DNA of 53,040 nt from Pseudomonadota bacterium (GTDB taxonomy: Bacteria; Pseudomonadota; Gammaproteobacteria; Burkholderiales; JABEVD01), in contig JAJZRS010000020.1 of assembly GCA_021802545.1 (NCBI GenBank), positions 1 to 53,040 on the forward strand. Reading direction: 5' to 3'. The translations under genes were made by a program, and so were the position numbers. Below are positions 42,438 to 51,317 of the stretch, one piece after another. Under the pieces are notes generated by a model that ran no database searches, was not told where the DNA came from, and saw only the letters and a program-made list of their open reading frames with translations. Within the stretch, counting starts at the first letter, position 1, and every line of letters starts with the position of its first letter.

Positions 42438-43669
42438 GATTTACTCCTCGCGGAAAACAGCACGCCCGTCATCCAGGAGAAGAAGAGCCCTTCGGCATGG
42501 TCGAGCAGGAAGGAATTGAACAGGCATCCAGCGATCATCGCCAGAACAAGCGATTGGGCGAGGTAGTTTTCAATGACGGGCAGTTTTCCGGCCTCGAACC
42601 ATTGGACAAGGAAAAGCAAAAAAAGAAAGGCCAGGCCAACCATGCCGAGCTGGGATGCGATCAGCAGGAATTCGTTGTGGGGATTGTGCGTCGGGGACAG
42701 TTTTGTTCCGGACACTTCGTCCGCATAGGCTTTTTCGAAGCCGCCCGTTCCCACGCCGAAGAATGGATGGTTCCTCACGATTCTCAGGGTATTCGAATAG
42801 AACTCCATCCGCTCTCCTATGGAATTGCCGCCCTTGGCGGCCTTGCCGGGATGCCAGTTCAGGAATTCCGCGGTGGCGAGATGAACCCTGTCCTTGAAAG
42901 AGTCGGATACGGTATAGGCGAATGAACCCAGCAGGAAGGCTGCGGCAGCACCGATCAGAATTCCCTTCCTGCCGAATTTCTTGGCGAAGAGATAGAGGAT
43001 GAAAATGGCGATGACAATGTAGCCCGTCCTTCCCTGCACCATGAACAGCACGTTGATCGCGGAAAGGAGCGCCAATGTCGCGATGATAATGCGTTTTGCG
43101 CGATTTTTCTCGAAAATGGACCATGTACATAGGATGATTGCAGCATAGGCCATGAAAAAGTTCTGCGTGATGTGCAGTTTGAATATAAATGGATTGTCCG
43201 GAAAACCGAGAATGAAGGGATTGTCTAAAGTGTCCACTCCGTTGATTACGGTGCTGCCGTGAAGCATGCCGAACTTCAGCAAATAGGAGAGCAGCAGGGT
43301 CAGCATCATGGCGAAGACGAAAGCGCCGAGCGCGAGATGACGTGACCTTTCTTCCCTGAACACCGTGACGAAAATCGGAATGAAAAGCAGGTCGATGTAT
43401 TTTCCGAGCGTGTTCAAGGCCTCGTGAAAAGACGCCTTGCCGTAAAGCATGCCGATGGCCATGATTGATATCAGGGCAAGCGCCGAAAGGGAGACTCGGC
43501 TTTCCGAAACAATCCTGAATTTTTCCTTCAGATTTCCGCTTGCGAACCAGAGAAGGAAAACAGCCAGAAGCAATACATTGTCGAGCGCAACCGAGATGGG
43601 CGCCGAGAAGCCGATCGCAATGGCGGCCCATTTCGCCGAGATTTCAAGTGGTTTTCGAATCGTGGGCAT
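42434..43669 (-). CDS. O-antigen ligase (WaaL-like, Wzy_C family)
   Basis: From the ATG at 43669 the protein has 411 residues with about ten to twelve membrane segments. It has a large periplasmic loop (about 265-330) with GERMEFYSNTLRIVRNHPFFGVGTG and HNPHNEFLLIASQLGM, the O-antigen ligase signature. It should join undecaprenyl-linked O-antigen to lipid A-core; Wzy polymerase is an alternative because the families look alike. A frame extension to 43705 would overlap wbpM by 34 bases, so the start 2 bases after the wbpM stop is preferred. Confidence 0.87.
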   Translation of the reverse strand: MPTIRKPLEISAKWAAIAIGFSAPISVALDNVLLLAVFLLWFASGNLKEKFRIVSESRVSLSALALISIMAIGMLYGKASFHEALNTLGKYIDLLFIPIFVTVFREERSRHLALGAFVFAMMLTLLLSYLLKFGMLHGSTVINGVDTLDNPFILGFPDNPFIFKLHITQNFFMAYAAIILCTWSIFEKNRAKRIIIATLALLSAINVLFMVQGRTGYIVIAIFILYLFAKKFGRKGILIGAAAAFLLGSFAYTVSDSFKDRVHLATAEFLNWHPGKAAKGGNSIGERMEFYSNTLRIVRNHPFFGVGTGGFEKAYADEVSGTKLSPTHNPHNEFLLIASQLGMVGLAFLFLLFLVQWFEAGKLPVIENYLAQSLVLAMIAGCLFNSFLLDHAEGLFFSWMTGVLFSARSKS

Positions 43670-43671
43670 GC

Positions 43672-45504
43672 TCAGTGTCCATGCGGCTTGTATTCTGGAA
43701 CCCATTTGGCAAGGTCATGCCTGACCTCGTCATCGCTCCTCGTATCGTATCGAGCCATCCATTCGATGAGATTCGAAAGCCATGCCGCATCCTCGGTTCT
43801 GGCCTTGGCAATGCGCAGCTTGGGATGAGGGGTGGGAAGGGTCTGCTCATCGTCGGCAAGGAGTTCCTCGTACAGTTTCTCTCCTGGGCGCAATCCGGTA
43901 TAGACGATATCGATGTCGTCTTCGCCGAAACCTGAAAGGCGGACGAGATCCTTTGCGAGATCGACGATCTTGACGGGTTCCCCCATGTCGAGGACGAATA
44001 TTTCTCCTCCCTGTCCCATGAGTCCCGCCTGCAGGACAAGCTGGGCGGCCTCAGGGATAGACATGAAGTACCGGGTGATTTCGGGGTGCGTGACGGTGAT
44101 CGGCCCGCCCTGCTCGATCTGGGCCTTGAATTTCGGGATCACGCTTCCGGTGCTGCCCAGCACATTGCCGAATCTGACCATGACGAAACGGGTTCCTTCG
44201 GATTCCTGCAGGCTCTGGCAAACGAGCTCCGCGAGCCGCTTGGTCGAGCCCATCACGTTGGTGGGGTTGACGGCCTTGTCGGTCGAGATGAGAACGAATT
44301 TCCTGATGCCGAATTTTCTGGCGGCATTTGCGACGACATAGGTGCCGTATACGTTGTTCCTGACCGCCTCCCACGCATTTTCCTCCTCCATGAGCGGAAC
44401 ATGCTTGTAGGCTGCGGCATGGAAAAGGATCTCTGGACGATTCGATGCCATGATCTGCTCCACCCTGGATTCGTTCTTGACGTCGCCGACCGTGCAAACG
44501 ACCGGGGTGTTGGGAAAATTGTTCCTGAATTCCTGTTCGATGGTGTAGAGCGAGAACTCGGAGGAATCGAAGAGGACGAGCTTGCCTGGGAAGAACTTCG
44601 CTATCTGTCTGCAAAGTTCGGAACCGATGGAGCCGCCTGCGCCGGTCACCATGACTGTCTTCCCGGTCAGGAATTCGCCCAGGCCTGCGCTGTCGAGCTG
44701 GATGGGATCTCTGCCGAGCAGGTCGTCGAGCTCGACATTCCTGATCTGGGAGATCGTCAGCTTGCCGCCGATCAGGTCGTCGAAAGAGGGAACGGTAAGC
44801 GCCTTGACGCCTGCGCTGGAGCACAATTCGAGCGCCTTCCTCCGTTCGTTATGGGAGGCTTCCGGCATGGCAATGATTGCATTTTCGACACCGAGCTTTT
44901 CCGACATGTTTTCCAGCTCGACCAGCTTGCCAAGCACGCGGATCCCGTGAATCATCCCGGACTGCTTCATGGGATCATCGTCGAGCAGACCTACGATGCG
45001 CCACTCGGCGCTTCGTTCCAGGCTCTTGACGAGATTGGCAGCGGCATCGCCTGCGCCGAGGATCAGAACGGGCTTGCCGCCCAACTTCGAGAAGCCGTGA
45101 AGATGCTTTTCCTTCCATGCCCGGTAGGTGAGCCTGCTTCCGCCCATGATGAGCAGCAGAAGGATGGGGTAGAGGATAAAGACCGATCGCGGCACGCCCA
45201 CGGGGTTGTGCACCATGTACATGAATGTCGGTATCGCGGCGGCACCCATTCCGACAGCCAGTACGATTTTTTTCAGATCAGGCAGGCTGGCATATTTCCA
45301 GATTCCGCGATAAAGACCCAAACGCAGGAAGATGATCGCCTGGACGATGACGGCGATGAAAAGGGAATCGACCATCTGCAAGACATAGTAATGCGGGATT
45401 TCCAGGTTGAAGCGAAGGAGATAGCCCGCGCACCATGCAATCAGAACTGCAGCGATGTCGTGTGAGACGGCGAGCAGGGTTCTCGGGTTCCTGAATAGCG
45501 TCAT
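43672..45504 (-). CDS. wbpM: UDP-N-acetylglucosamine 4,6-dehydratase (WbpM/CapD/FlaA1 family)
   Basis: The 610-residue enzyme has four N-terminal membrane segments (about 10-120), a CoA-binding-like Rossmann domain (VLILGAGDAA at about 145) and a C-terminal dehydratase domain with GAGGSIGSEL. The active-site region STDKAVNPTNVMGSTKR has the Ser-Met-Lys pattern of large dehydratases. It should make UDP-4-keto-6-deoxy-GlcNAc, the precursor of QuiNAc or FucNAc. wbpL follows it upstream in coordinates with a 4-base overlap, and the WbpV-like reductase is next, as in P. aeruginosa. Confidence 0.93.
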   Translation of the reverse strand: MTLFRNPRTLLAVSHDIAAVLIAWCAGYLLRFNLEIPHYYVLQMVDSLFIAVIVQAIIFLRLGLYRGIWKYASLPDLKKIVLAVGMGAAAIPTFMYMVHNPVGVPRSVFILYPILLLLIMGGSRLTYRAWKEKHLHGFSKLGGKPVLILGAGDAAANLVKSLERSAEWRIVGLLDDDPMKQSGMIHGIRVLGKLVELENMSEKLGVENAIIAMPEASHNERRKALELCSSAGVKALTVPSFDDLIGGKLTISQIRNVELDDLLGRDPIQLDSAGLGEFLTGKTVMVTGAGGSIGSELCRQIAKFFPGKLVLFDSSEFSLYTIEQEFRNNFPNTPVVCTVGDVKNESRVEQIMASNRPEILFHAAAYKHVPLMEEENAWEAVRNNVYGTYVVANAARKFGIRKFVLISTDKAVNPTNVMGSTKRLAELVCQSLQESEGTRFVMVRFGNVLGSTGSVIPKFKAQIEQGGPITVTHPEITRYFMSIPEAAQLVLQAGLMGQGGEIFVLDMGEPVKIVDLAKDLVRLSGFGEDDIDIVYTGLRPGEKLYEELLADDEQTLPTPHPKLRIAKARTEDAAWLSNLIEWMARYDTRSDDEVRHDLAKWVPEYKPHGH

Positions 45505-46457
45505 TTGTCGTATTCAGTCCAATGCCGGTCGATATGCCGCATGATTAGTGCGAAAGCGATGCCAAGGAAAGCGAACAGGGGAGCAGGGTGCCGCATGGCG
45601 GCAATGGAAGCGAGCCCGATTACAGCCATCAAGGCATATTCCAAAAGAGCGAGGTTGCGATGACCGAGCCCCATTCGAATCAGCCTTTGGTAGTAATGTT
45701 CTTTGTGTGCTTGCCATACCTTCTCGCCCTTGAAAAACCGCTTGAGCAGGGTCGCCGTCGTATCGACGATGAAGGGTGAAAATATGGCGATAGGAAACCA
45801 GAATGGCCAGTCTCCGCTTTTCCACCCAAGCAAGCCGAGGGAAGCTGCCAGGAACCCAAGCGGGATGGACCCAGCATCCCCCATGAAGATTTTCGCTGGA
45901 TGGAAATTGAAGACCAGGAAAGCACCGGCACTCATTGCGATCGTCATGTTGAGCATTGCAAAAGAATTGTCGTTCGCCATCCATGAGGCGATTGAATAAA
46001 ATCCGAATCCGAAAAAGGCCATCCCTCCCGCAAGGCCGTCCGAGCCGTCCATGAAATTATACAGATTAATCATCCAGACGATGGAGAGCACAAGGATTGA
46101 AGCGCCGATGAGGCCGATCGAAGGCAGAAGAACGACATAAGCGAAAATACCTGAGGCGATAAAGTGCGTACCGAAGCGGACAAGGACCGAAAGATTGTAG
46201 AGATCGTCCAGGAAAGAGACGGCGAGCAGGATGGTCAGGGCAAGCCATATTGGCCAGCCGGGTGCGCCGAGAACAAACCAGCCGGCCAGGATGCCCGACA
46301 TGATGGCGATCCCTCCCGTGCGCGGAACGGGGGTTTGGTGGAGCGACCTTTCATTGGGCTCATCCAGCGCGAATTGAAGCAACCTTCCCTTTGTCAGGAA
46401 GGAGAGGGTGATGAGGGTGATTCCGAATGAAATGAATGGGATGAGCAAGTTTTTCAA
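45501..46457 (-). CDS. wbpL: Polyprenyl-phosphate sugar-1-phosphate transferase (WbpL/WecA family)
   Basis: The 318-residue protein has ten or so membrane segments and the family motifs PRTGGIAI, SFLDDLYNL, NLYNFMDGSDGLAGG, FMGDAGSIPLGF and the cytoplasmic AHKEHYYQRLIRMGLGHR. It should put the first sugar phosphate on undecaprenyl phosphate to start the O-chain. With a wbpM-type dehydratase and a WbpV-like reductase beside it, the first sugar is probably QuiNAc or FucNAc. Confidence 0.92.
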   Translation of the reverse strand: MKNLLIPFISFGITLITLSFLTKGRLLQFALDEPNERSLHQTPVPRTGGIAIMSGILAGWFVLGAPGWPIWLALTILLAVSFLDDLYNLSVLVRFGTHFIASGIFAYVVLLPSIGLIGASILVLSIVWMINLYNFMDGSDGLAGGMAFFGFGFYSIASWMANDNSFAMLNMTIAMSAGAFLVFNFHPAKIFMGDAGSIPLGFLAASLGLLGWKSGDWPFWFPIAIFSPFIVDTTATLLKRFFKGEKVWQAHKEHYYQRLIRMGLGHRNLALLEYALMAVIGLASIAAMRHPAPLFAFLGIAFALIMRHIDRHWTEYDK

Positions 46458-47407
46458 TGGTTCAGTCGTGGCCGACTATCATACCATGCCGCCGTGCATT
46501 CTATCCCTTCGAGCATGGCATGGGGCGGAGTCCAGCCCAGATTTGTCCGGATTTTGGTTGAGTCGACCACGAGAGAACCAGTCAGTCTTTCGATTTCAGG
46601 AGATTTTCCCAAGAGCTTGCCGAGCAGATGGAGAAGGGAGACGGGGAATGGGAAGATTCTGGCTTTCTTGCCCATTTTACCGGAAAGCGCGCGGACAAGC
46701 TGAGGCGTCGAAAACGTTTCTGCATCAGCCACCAGGAAAATGCTGTCAGCGGCCTTGGGATGGGACGCGCAAAGAATCAATGCGTCGGCGAAATTTTCGA
46801 CGTATATCATGCTTCTGTTGTTCTTGATGCTGCCAAGCGGAAGCGGGATTTCCTTGTCTATCCAGGAGAGCATCCTGAGAAAATTTCCACCGACCCCGGG
46901 GCCGTAGACGAGGGGGGGGCGTACGATCACAATCTCGAGCCCGGTTTCACTGGAAATGCTGCGGAGCGCTTCTTCTGCCTCCCATTTCGAGATGCCGTAG
47001 GGGTCAACTGGATGCGGTTCGTCCGATTCCGAAAACGGCCGATCGAAAGTCGCCTCCCCGTTCACCTTGATCGAGCTGACATAGATCAGCCTTTTCACCC
47101 CGGCCCGTACCGCATCCTGCGCCAGTTTCGCAGTGCCTTCCACATTGACTTTCCTGAATTCGGATAGCGGGTCGGGACTGTTCTCGTGCATGACATGGAC
47201 GCGTGCTGCGAGATGAATCACGCAGTCAATTTCATGCAACGCTTGTGCCCATTCCGTGTCTGCCGTGATATCGCCAACTGCGATTTTGTCGACGCCGGTA
47301 GGCAAAACGGCTGTTTCCCTGCGCACCGCACCTCGTGTTTCTAACCCGCGCTCGACGAGGTTCCTGCACAGGGCGGCTCCAACGAACCCATTGGCGCCCG
47401 TGACCAA
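46454..47407 (-). CDS. SDR-type sugar nucleotide reductase/epimerase (WbpV-like)
   Basis: The 317-residue short-chain reductase has the NAD-binding VTGANGFVGAALC, HLAARVHV, and the YGISK catalytic Tyr-Lys (SSIKVNGE, PYGISKWEAEEAL). With WbpM and WbpL next to it, it likely reduces the 4-keto sugar to UDP-QuiNAc. The start is unusual: a TTG at 47407 is the only accepted start codon in frame after the previous gene, since the KILVTGANG core is preceded by ACG AAG ATC. No good ribosome-binding site is seen. Translation may be linked to the preceding gene, which ends 8 bases upstream. Confidence 0.85.
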   Translation of the reverse strand: MVTGANGFVGAALCRNLVERGLETRGAVRRETAVLPTGVDKIAVGDITADTEWAQALHEIDCVIHLAARVHVMHENSPDPLSEFRKVNVEGTAKLAQDAVRAGVKRLIYVSSIKVNGEATFDRPFSESDEPHPVDPYGISKWEAEEALRSISSETGLEIVIVRPPLVYGPGVGGNFLRMLSWIDKEIPLPLGSIKNNRSMIYVENFADALILCASHPKAADSIFLVADAETFSTPQLVRALSGKMGKKARIFPFPVSLLHLLGKLLGKSPEIERLTGSLVVDSTKIRTNLGWTPPHAMLEGIECTAAWYDSRPRLNH

Positions 47408-47415
47408 GATCTTCG

Positions 47416-48606
47416 TTATTTTTTCATGGTTTGCGTTTTTGATATTATCGATTCCCAGTAAGAGATATATTGATCAATAACAACTTCCTGTTCAAATTCA
47501 CGTATTACTCTTGTTCGCGCCGCCTCTCCGAATTGTTTCCGTAGAGAAGGGGTGACAATCAGCTTGTCAAGGCGCCTTTCAAGTTCGGGAATGTTTCCCG
47601 GAGTATGGGTAAGGCCTGTCACGCCATCGATCATAGCATCGCTTATCCCATATATTCTGCTTGCGACCACGGGGATGCCAACGCTTCCTGCTTCTATTAC
47701 CACCATTCCAAACCCCTCCCGATAGCTTGGAAGTGCCAGCATGTCTGCAGCTGTGAGCCAGAATTCCGGGTGGAATGTGTGTCCGAAAAAATGTATTTTC
47801 CCTGCATTACCACGTGAGACAAGATTGGTGATTTCAGCTTTCAGATTCCCTTCGTCTGGGCCGACAATAGCCAGATGTAAATTGGAATGGCGGTTTGCCA
47901 AGCTATTCCATGCTTGCGCCAGATCCGAAACACCTTTGTCCTTCGTCACTCTGCCAAGGTACAAAATCAGGAGGGCTTGTTCGGAAACTCCAATTTCAGC
48001 ACGCAATTCCGCACGCCTTTTCTTATCGAAATGGAATCTATTGGTATCTACACCGCAAATCGATCCTGCGCCAATCACTTTCGACTTTTCAGCTTCGATG
48101 ACACCTTCTTTGATCAGAACAGTTCTTTCCGACTGACTGACCACCAGAAGATGAGTGGCAAAAGATGCCATTAGCTTGTCCAGAGACTTCAGGAGCCACT
48201 TTTTTACACCATGTTTATTTGCCCACACTTCTCCCTGGAAAATATGGCAACGAATTCTGCATCCCGCAAGGGTCGCCGCCAGAATCCCCAGTAATCCAGC
48301 TTTTGGTGCCACGGTTACTATCGCATTGAATTTACGTTGCCTGAAAAATATGAAAAGTTTAAAAAAGGAGATCAGGTCAGTAAATGGAGATATTTTTCTT
48401 TTGATGGGGATGATCTTCATTTCGATTGCTTCGAGAGATTCATGCGCTAGCAATTTGCTGCAATCCTCGTTGACAATAAGCGTTACTTCATAGTGTTGAA
48501 CGAGTTTCCTTAGGTGAGGAATAAGAAAAAACTGAACGATAAGCGGCGATGTGGTTACAAGGCAGAATTTGATATATGGCTTTTGCTTAGTCGATGTGTC
48601 GTTCAC
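47416..48606 (-). CDS. Family 4 glycosyltransferase
   Basis: The 396-residue GT-B enzyme has the GT4 C-terminal domain with LYLGRVTKDKGV, PDEGN and the nucleotide-sugar region ADMLALPSYREGFGMVVIEAG. It probably adds the second O-chain sugar, as WbpT/CapM-like enzymes do. The gene is clearly more AT-rich than the rest of the window: 20 of 60 G or C in 48361-48420 and 21 of 60 in 48301-48360, by hand count. That suggests arrival by transfer. It overlaps the next gene by 4 bases. Confidence 0.88.
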   Translation of the reverse strand: MNDTSTKQKPYIKFCLVTTSPLIVQFFLIPHLRKLVQHYEVTLIVNEDCSKLLAHESLEAIEMKIIPIKRKISPFTDLISFFKLFIFFRQRKFNAIVTVAPKAGLLGILAATLAGCRIRCHIFQGEVWANKHGVKKWLLKSLDKLMASFATHLLVVSQSERTVLIKEGVIEAEKSKVIGAGSICGVDTNRFHFDKKRRAELRAEIGVSEQALLILYLGRVTKDKGVSDLAQAWNSLANRHSNLHLAIVGPDEGNLKAEITNLVSRGNAGKIHFFGHTFHPEFWLTAADMLALPSYREGFGMVVIEAGSVGIPVVASRIYGISDAMIDGVTGLTHTPGNIPELERRLDKLIVTPSLRKQFGEAARTRVIREFEQEVVIDQYISYWESIISKTQTMKK

Positions 48607-49529
48607 GATTTGCGATTACCTTCTTTTGGAAGAAGGTTTCGTGTTTGCAGATGGGCGATGTCTGATTTCAGGGCCTCCCATTCAGGCATAATCTTCGAAA
48701 GATCCGAATAAATCTGTTTCGGGCCGTTTCCGATCAGTGCGTTCCAAGAATCCATGGATGATTTTACGAAGTATGCAATTAGGGAAAGCGCACAAAATAA
48801 CCACTGTGATCTGCTGGAAAACAAGTTTAGTTGGGACGTTAGCAGGCTCCTTCTGGCAATTTTGTTGATTTTTAGGGAAACTTTGGTGCGTAGCCTGTAA
48901 GCAAACAGCACTTCGTTCAGGCATTCAAAACGGCTTTCAGAATAGCTGCGCAAAAGAAGATCCTGATCTTCTGCGCGATCCACCAGGCGGTAGCGGTATT
49001 TTCTGAACCATGCGGTTTTTCCCATCCAGGTCGGATGGGGAAGATAAAAGCCGTTCCAGGGACGGCTGCAAATCGCCTCATGGGTCTGCCTGAAAGGGAA
49101 AAAGCCTGTCGCCTTGCCGGGGCTGACGAACGCCAACGCTTTCGTTCCGAGCAAGTCGATTTCTGGATGGGCTTCCAAATGATCGACCTGTTTTTGTAGC
49201 CTGTCGGGGAAGCATATGTCGTCATTGTCCATCCGCGCGAAATATTTTCCGGATGCAAGGTCGATGGCTTCATTCAGGCGCGTCGGCAAGCCCTTGTTCA
49301 TGCCGTCCGCAAAAATCCTGATTCTCGGATCGTTGAAGCATTTCACAATTTCCAAGGTTCGATCTTTGGAGCCGTCATCGATGAGCAGCAATTCCCAGTT
49401 TTCAAAAGTTTGCAGAAGAATCGAGGCGATCGCGTCGCCTATCGTCTTTTCAGCATTGAAGGAGGGGAGCGCGATGCTGACCAGCGGATTTGTCCCCATG
49501 GAAGAGGCGGCTGTCACAAGCGTATCCAT
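48603..49529 (-). CDS. Family 2 glycosyltransferase
   Basis: The 308-residue enzyme has the GT-A start VSIALPSFNAEKTIGDAI, LLIDDGSKD and the metal-binding MDNDDI with FPDRLQKQVD. A membrane-prone segment (SQWLFCALSLIAYFV) is near residue 245-260. It likely adds an O-chain sugar. The start at 49529 overlaps the fucosyltransferase stop by 16 bases; a second Met at 49499 would remove the overlap but has no better ribosome-binding site. Like the gene before it, its distal half is AT-richer than the window. Confidence 0.87.
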   Translation of the reverse strand: MDTLVTAASSMGTNPLVSIALPSFNAEKTIGDAIASILLQTFENWELLLIDDGSKDRTLEIVKCFNDPRIRIFADGMNKGLPTRLNEAIDLASGKYFARMDNDDICFPDRLQKQVDHLEAHPEIDLLGTKALAFVSPGKATGFFPFRQTHEAICSRPWNGFYLPHPTWMGKTAWFRKYRYRLVDRAEDQDLLLRSYSESRFECLNEVLFAYRLRTKVSLKINKIARRSLLTSQLNLFSSRSQWLFCALSLIAYFVKSSMDSWNALIGNGPKQIYSDLSKIMPEWEALKSDIAHLQTRNLLPKEGNRKS

Positions 49530-50392
49530 CCTGCCGGGATAAGGTCACTGACGTTTCTGTCGTCTGCGAACCACTTCTTGGGCGCTACCACGATTTTTTC
49601 AGGGAGGGGATTGAGCCATGCACCCCACCAGCTGAAGGAACTGTTCGCAATGATGTGATGCTTGCACAGGCTCATCAGCTGCATGTCCTTGTAACTCTCC
49701 CGTCCCTTGTTGTGATCGATGAATTCGCAAGGGAAATCCAGAGTTAGATTTTGCCTTACCCACTCGATATCATCAGAGAAGATGAAAAAATGGGGTGATT
49801 CTATTCGGCTGGAAACATGTTCTATTGCTGCGCGATAATAATCCAGCGAGCACAATCCGTGGACAGCCAGTGTCTTCGGGTTATTTGCGTAATCACCACG
49901 CCTGATGTGCAGGCTTACTGCGTCGGATTCTTCGATCTTTTGGATGATATTCTCGTTGAGGCTATCCAGCGGACGGCGGAAGGCGAAATCCGATCTGATG
50001 GTGGCCGCATAATCGTCGAAATATTTTTCCGATTGCCAGTATCCCATCAGATAGCTTTCTGAGGGCGCTTGGTTTATTCCGTCCCAGTAGCGAAAGTTCG
50101 GTTCGACAAGAAGCTCTTTTCGTCGCAGCAGGGCAAAAGCCGGGCGGGAAAGGATACGCCTGATCCAGGGAGAAGATTGCCAGCCGAGCACGCTCTTCAT
50201 GTCATCGCCCGATGCGATCCTGTTCGGACAGGAGAAAATTCTCTGCAATTCAAATCCCTGGTGCAGTGCGTAATTTTCGAAACCGGATATGTCGAGACGG
50301 AGCTCGGTATTGTTCCTCAAGGCAAGGGCGCGGCCGGCAGCGTACTGGAACATCTGGTTTCCGAGACCGCCGATGATGTTACTGATGACCAT
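49514..50392 (-). CDS. Family 11 glycosyltransferase (alpha-1,2-fucosyltransferase-like)
   Basis: The 292-residue GT11 protein has the N-terminal GGLGNQMFQYAAGRALA and the donor-binding HIRRGDY (H162 to Y168). SNxSFSWWGAWL near the C-terminus is also typical. Family enzymes use GDP-L-fucose to make alpha-1,2 bonds, for instance the H-antigen structure in Helicobacter FutC and WbsJ of E. coli; some use other sugars. No GDP-fucose synthesis genes are in the window, so the donor is unproven here. It overlaps the epimerase gene by 14 bases. Confidence 0.88.
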   Translation of the reverse strand: MVISNIIGGLGNQMFQYAAGRALALRNNTELRLDISGFENYALHQGFELQRIFSCPNRIASGDDMKSVLGWQSSPWIRRILSRPAFALLRRKELLVEPNFRYWDGINQAPSESYLMGYWQSEKYFDDYAATIRSDFAFRRPLDSLNENIIQKIEESDAVSLHIRRGDYANNPKTLAVHGLCSLDYYRAAIEHVSSRIESPHFFIFSDDIEWVRQNLTLDFPCEFIDHNKGRESYKDMQLMSLCKHHIIANSSFSWWGAWLNPLPEKIVVAPKKWFADDRNVSDLIPAGWIRL

Positions 50393-51317
50393 AATGCCCC
50401 ATGTACCAGCTGAATGTCTTTTCTATGGATTCGTCAAAATCGGCATTGGGCTGCCATCCGGAAATTTCTTTCAGTTTGGCGCTGTCGAGAATGTTTGCGC
50501 TGACATCGAATGGCCTTGCCGGCTGATGGAAAACTTTCGGCGTCAATCCGTTTTGTTCGGCTATGCGCGAAATTGACTCGATGATGTCAAGATTGCTGCG
50601 TCCGATGCCGGTACCCACGTTGTAACATTCACCGGGCAGCGCATAGTCGAGGGATGCCACGATACCCTTGGCCAGGTCATCGACATAAATGTAATCGCGT
50701 ATGGTTCCTCTTTCCCCAAAAACATGTACTTCCTTTCCCGACAGGATGGACGCAATTGCAGTGGCTACGAATCCCTGTCCTACGAAAGGTGTTTGTCCCT
50801 CTCCAAATGGATTGGCAGGACGAACACATGTTATGGGCAAGCCTTTCAGGCGGTGAAACATGAATGCATATTTTTCCAGGGCGAGTTTTGTGATGCCATA
50901 GGGTGAAATGGGGTCGGTAGGATGCGTTTCGGCAATAGGCAGGTACTTGGGTTCTCCGTAGATTGTCCCGCCCGAAGAGACGAACACCATTTTTCTGATG
51001 CGCATCGTGCAGGCAAGTTCGAACATGCCGACTGATCCGGGAAGATTGCTTAGAATGTCTTCTACGGGATTTTCAAAGCTGGTTTTGGGAACGCTTGAAT
51101 AGGCGAGATCGATGACTTCATCCGCTTCCTGCAGCCTTTCTGAAATGAACCCTTTGTCGGAAATGTCTCCATGAAAATAAAGTGTGTTTTCAGGCAATTG
51201 TCGGGAGGATTGCGGGCTTCTGCCGACGACGGTGACCTGTCTGCCTGAAGACAGCAGAACGTCGACCACCTTCCTGCCGATGAAGCCGCTTCCCCCTATG
51301 ACGCAGCAGCGACTCAT
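50379..51317 (-). CDS. NAD-dependent sugar epimerase/dehydratase
   Basis: The 312-residue extended SDR has CVIGGSGFIGRKVVDVL, VFVSSGGTIYG, the catalytic YGITK (SPYGITKLALE) and RDYIYVDDLAKGI. It resembles UDP-glucose 4-epimerase-like and related enzymes; the exact sugar cannot be told. The ATG at 51317 overlaps the preceding stop by 4 bases; the open frame to 51497 is a shadow. It probably supplies a sugar nucleotide for the O-chain. Confidence 0.86.
   Translation of the reverse strand: MSRCCVIGGSGFIGRKVVDVLLSSGRQVTVVGRSPQSSRQLPENTLYFHGDISDKGFISERLQEADEVIDLAYSSVPKTSFENPVEDILSNLPGSVGMFELACTMRIRKMVFVSSGGTIYGEPKYLPIAETHPTDPISPYGITKLALEKYAFMFHRLKGLPITCVRPANPFGEGQTPFVGQGFVATAIASILSGKEVHVFGERGTIRDYIYVDDLAKGIVASLDYALPGECYNVGTGIGRSNLDIIESISRIAEQNGLTPKVFHQPARPFDVSANILDSAKLKEISGWQPNADFDESIEKTFSWYMGHYGHQ

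Noticed and set aside
44086-45465. A 459-codon plus-strand frame opposite wbpM
   Set aside because: It is antisense to a well-conserved dehydratase and has shadow-type composition with no recognisable motif.
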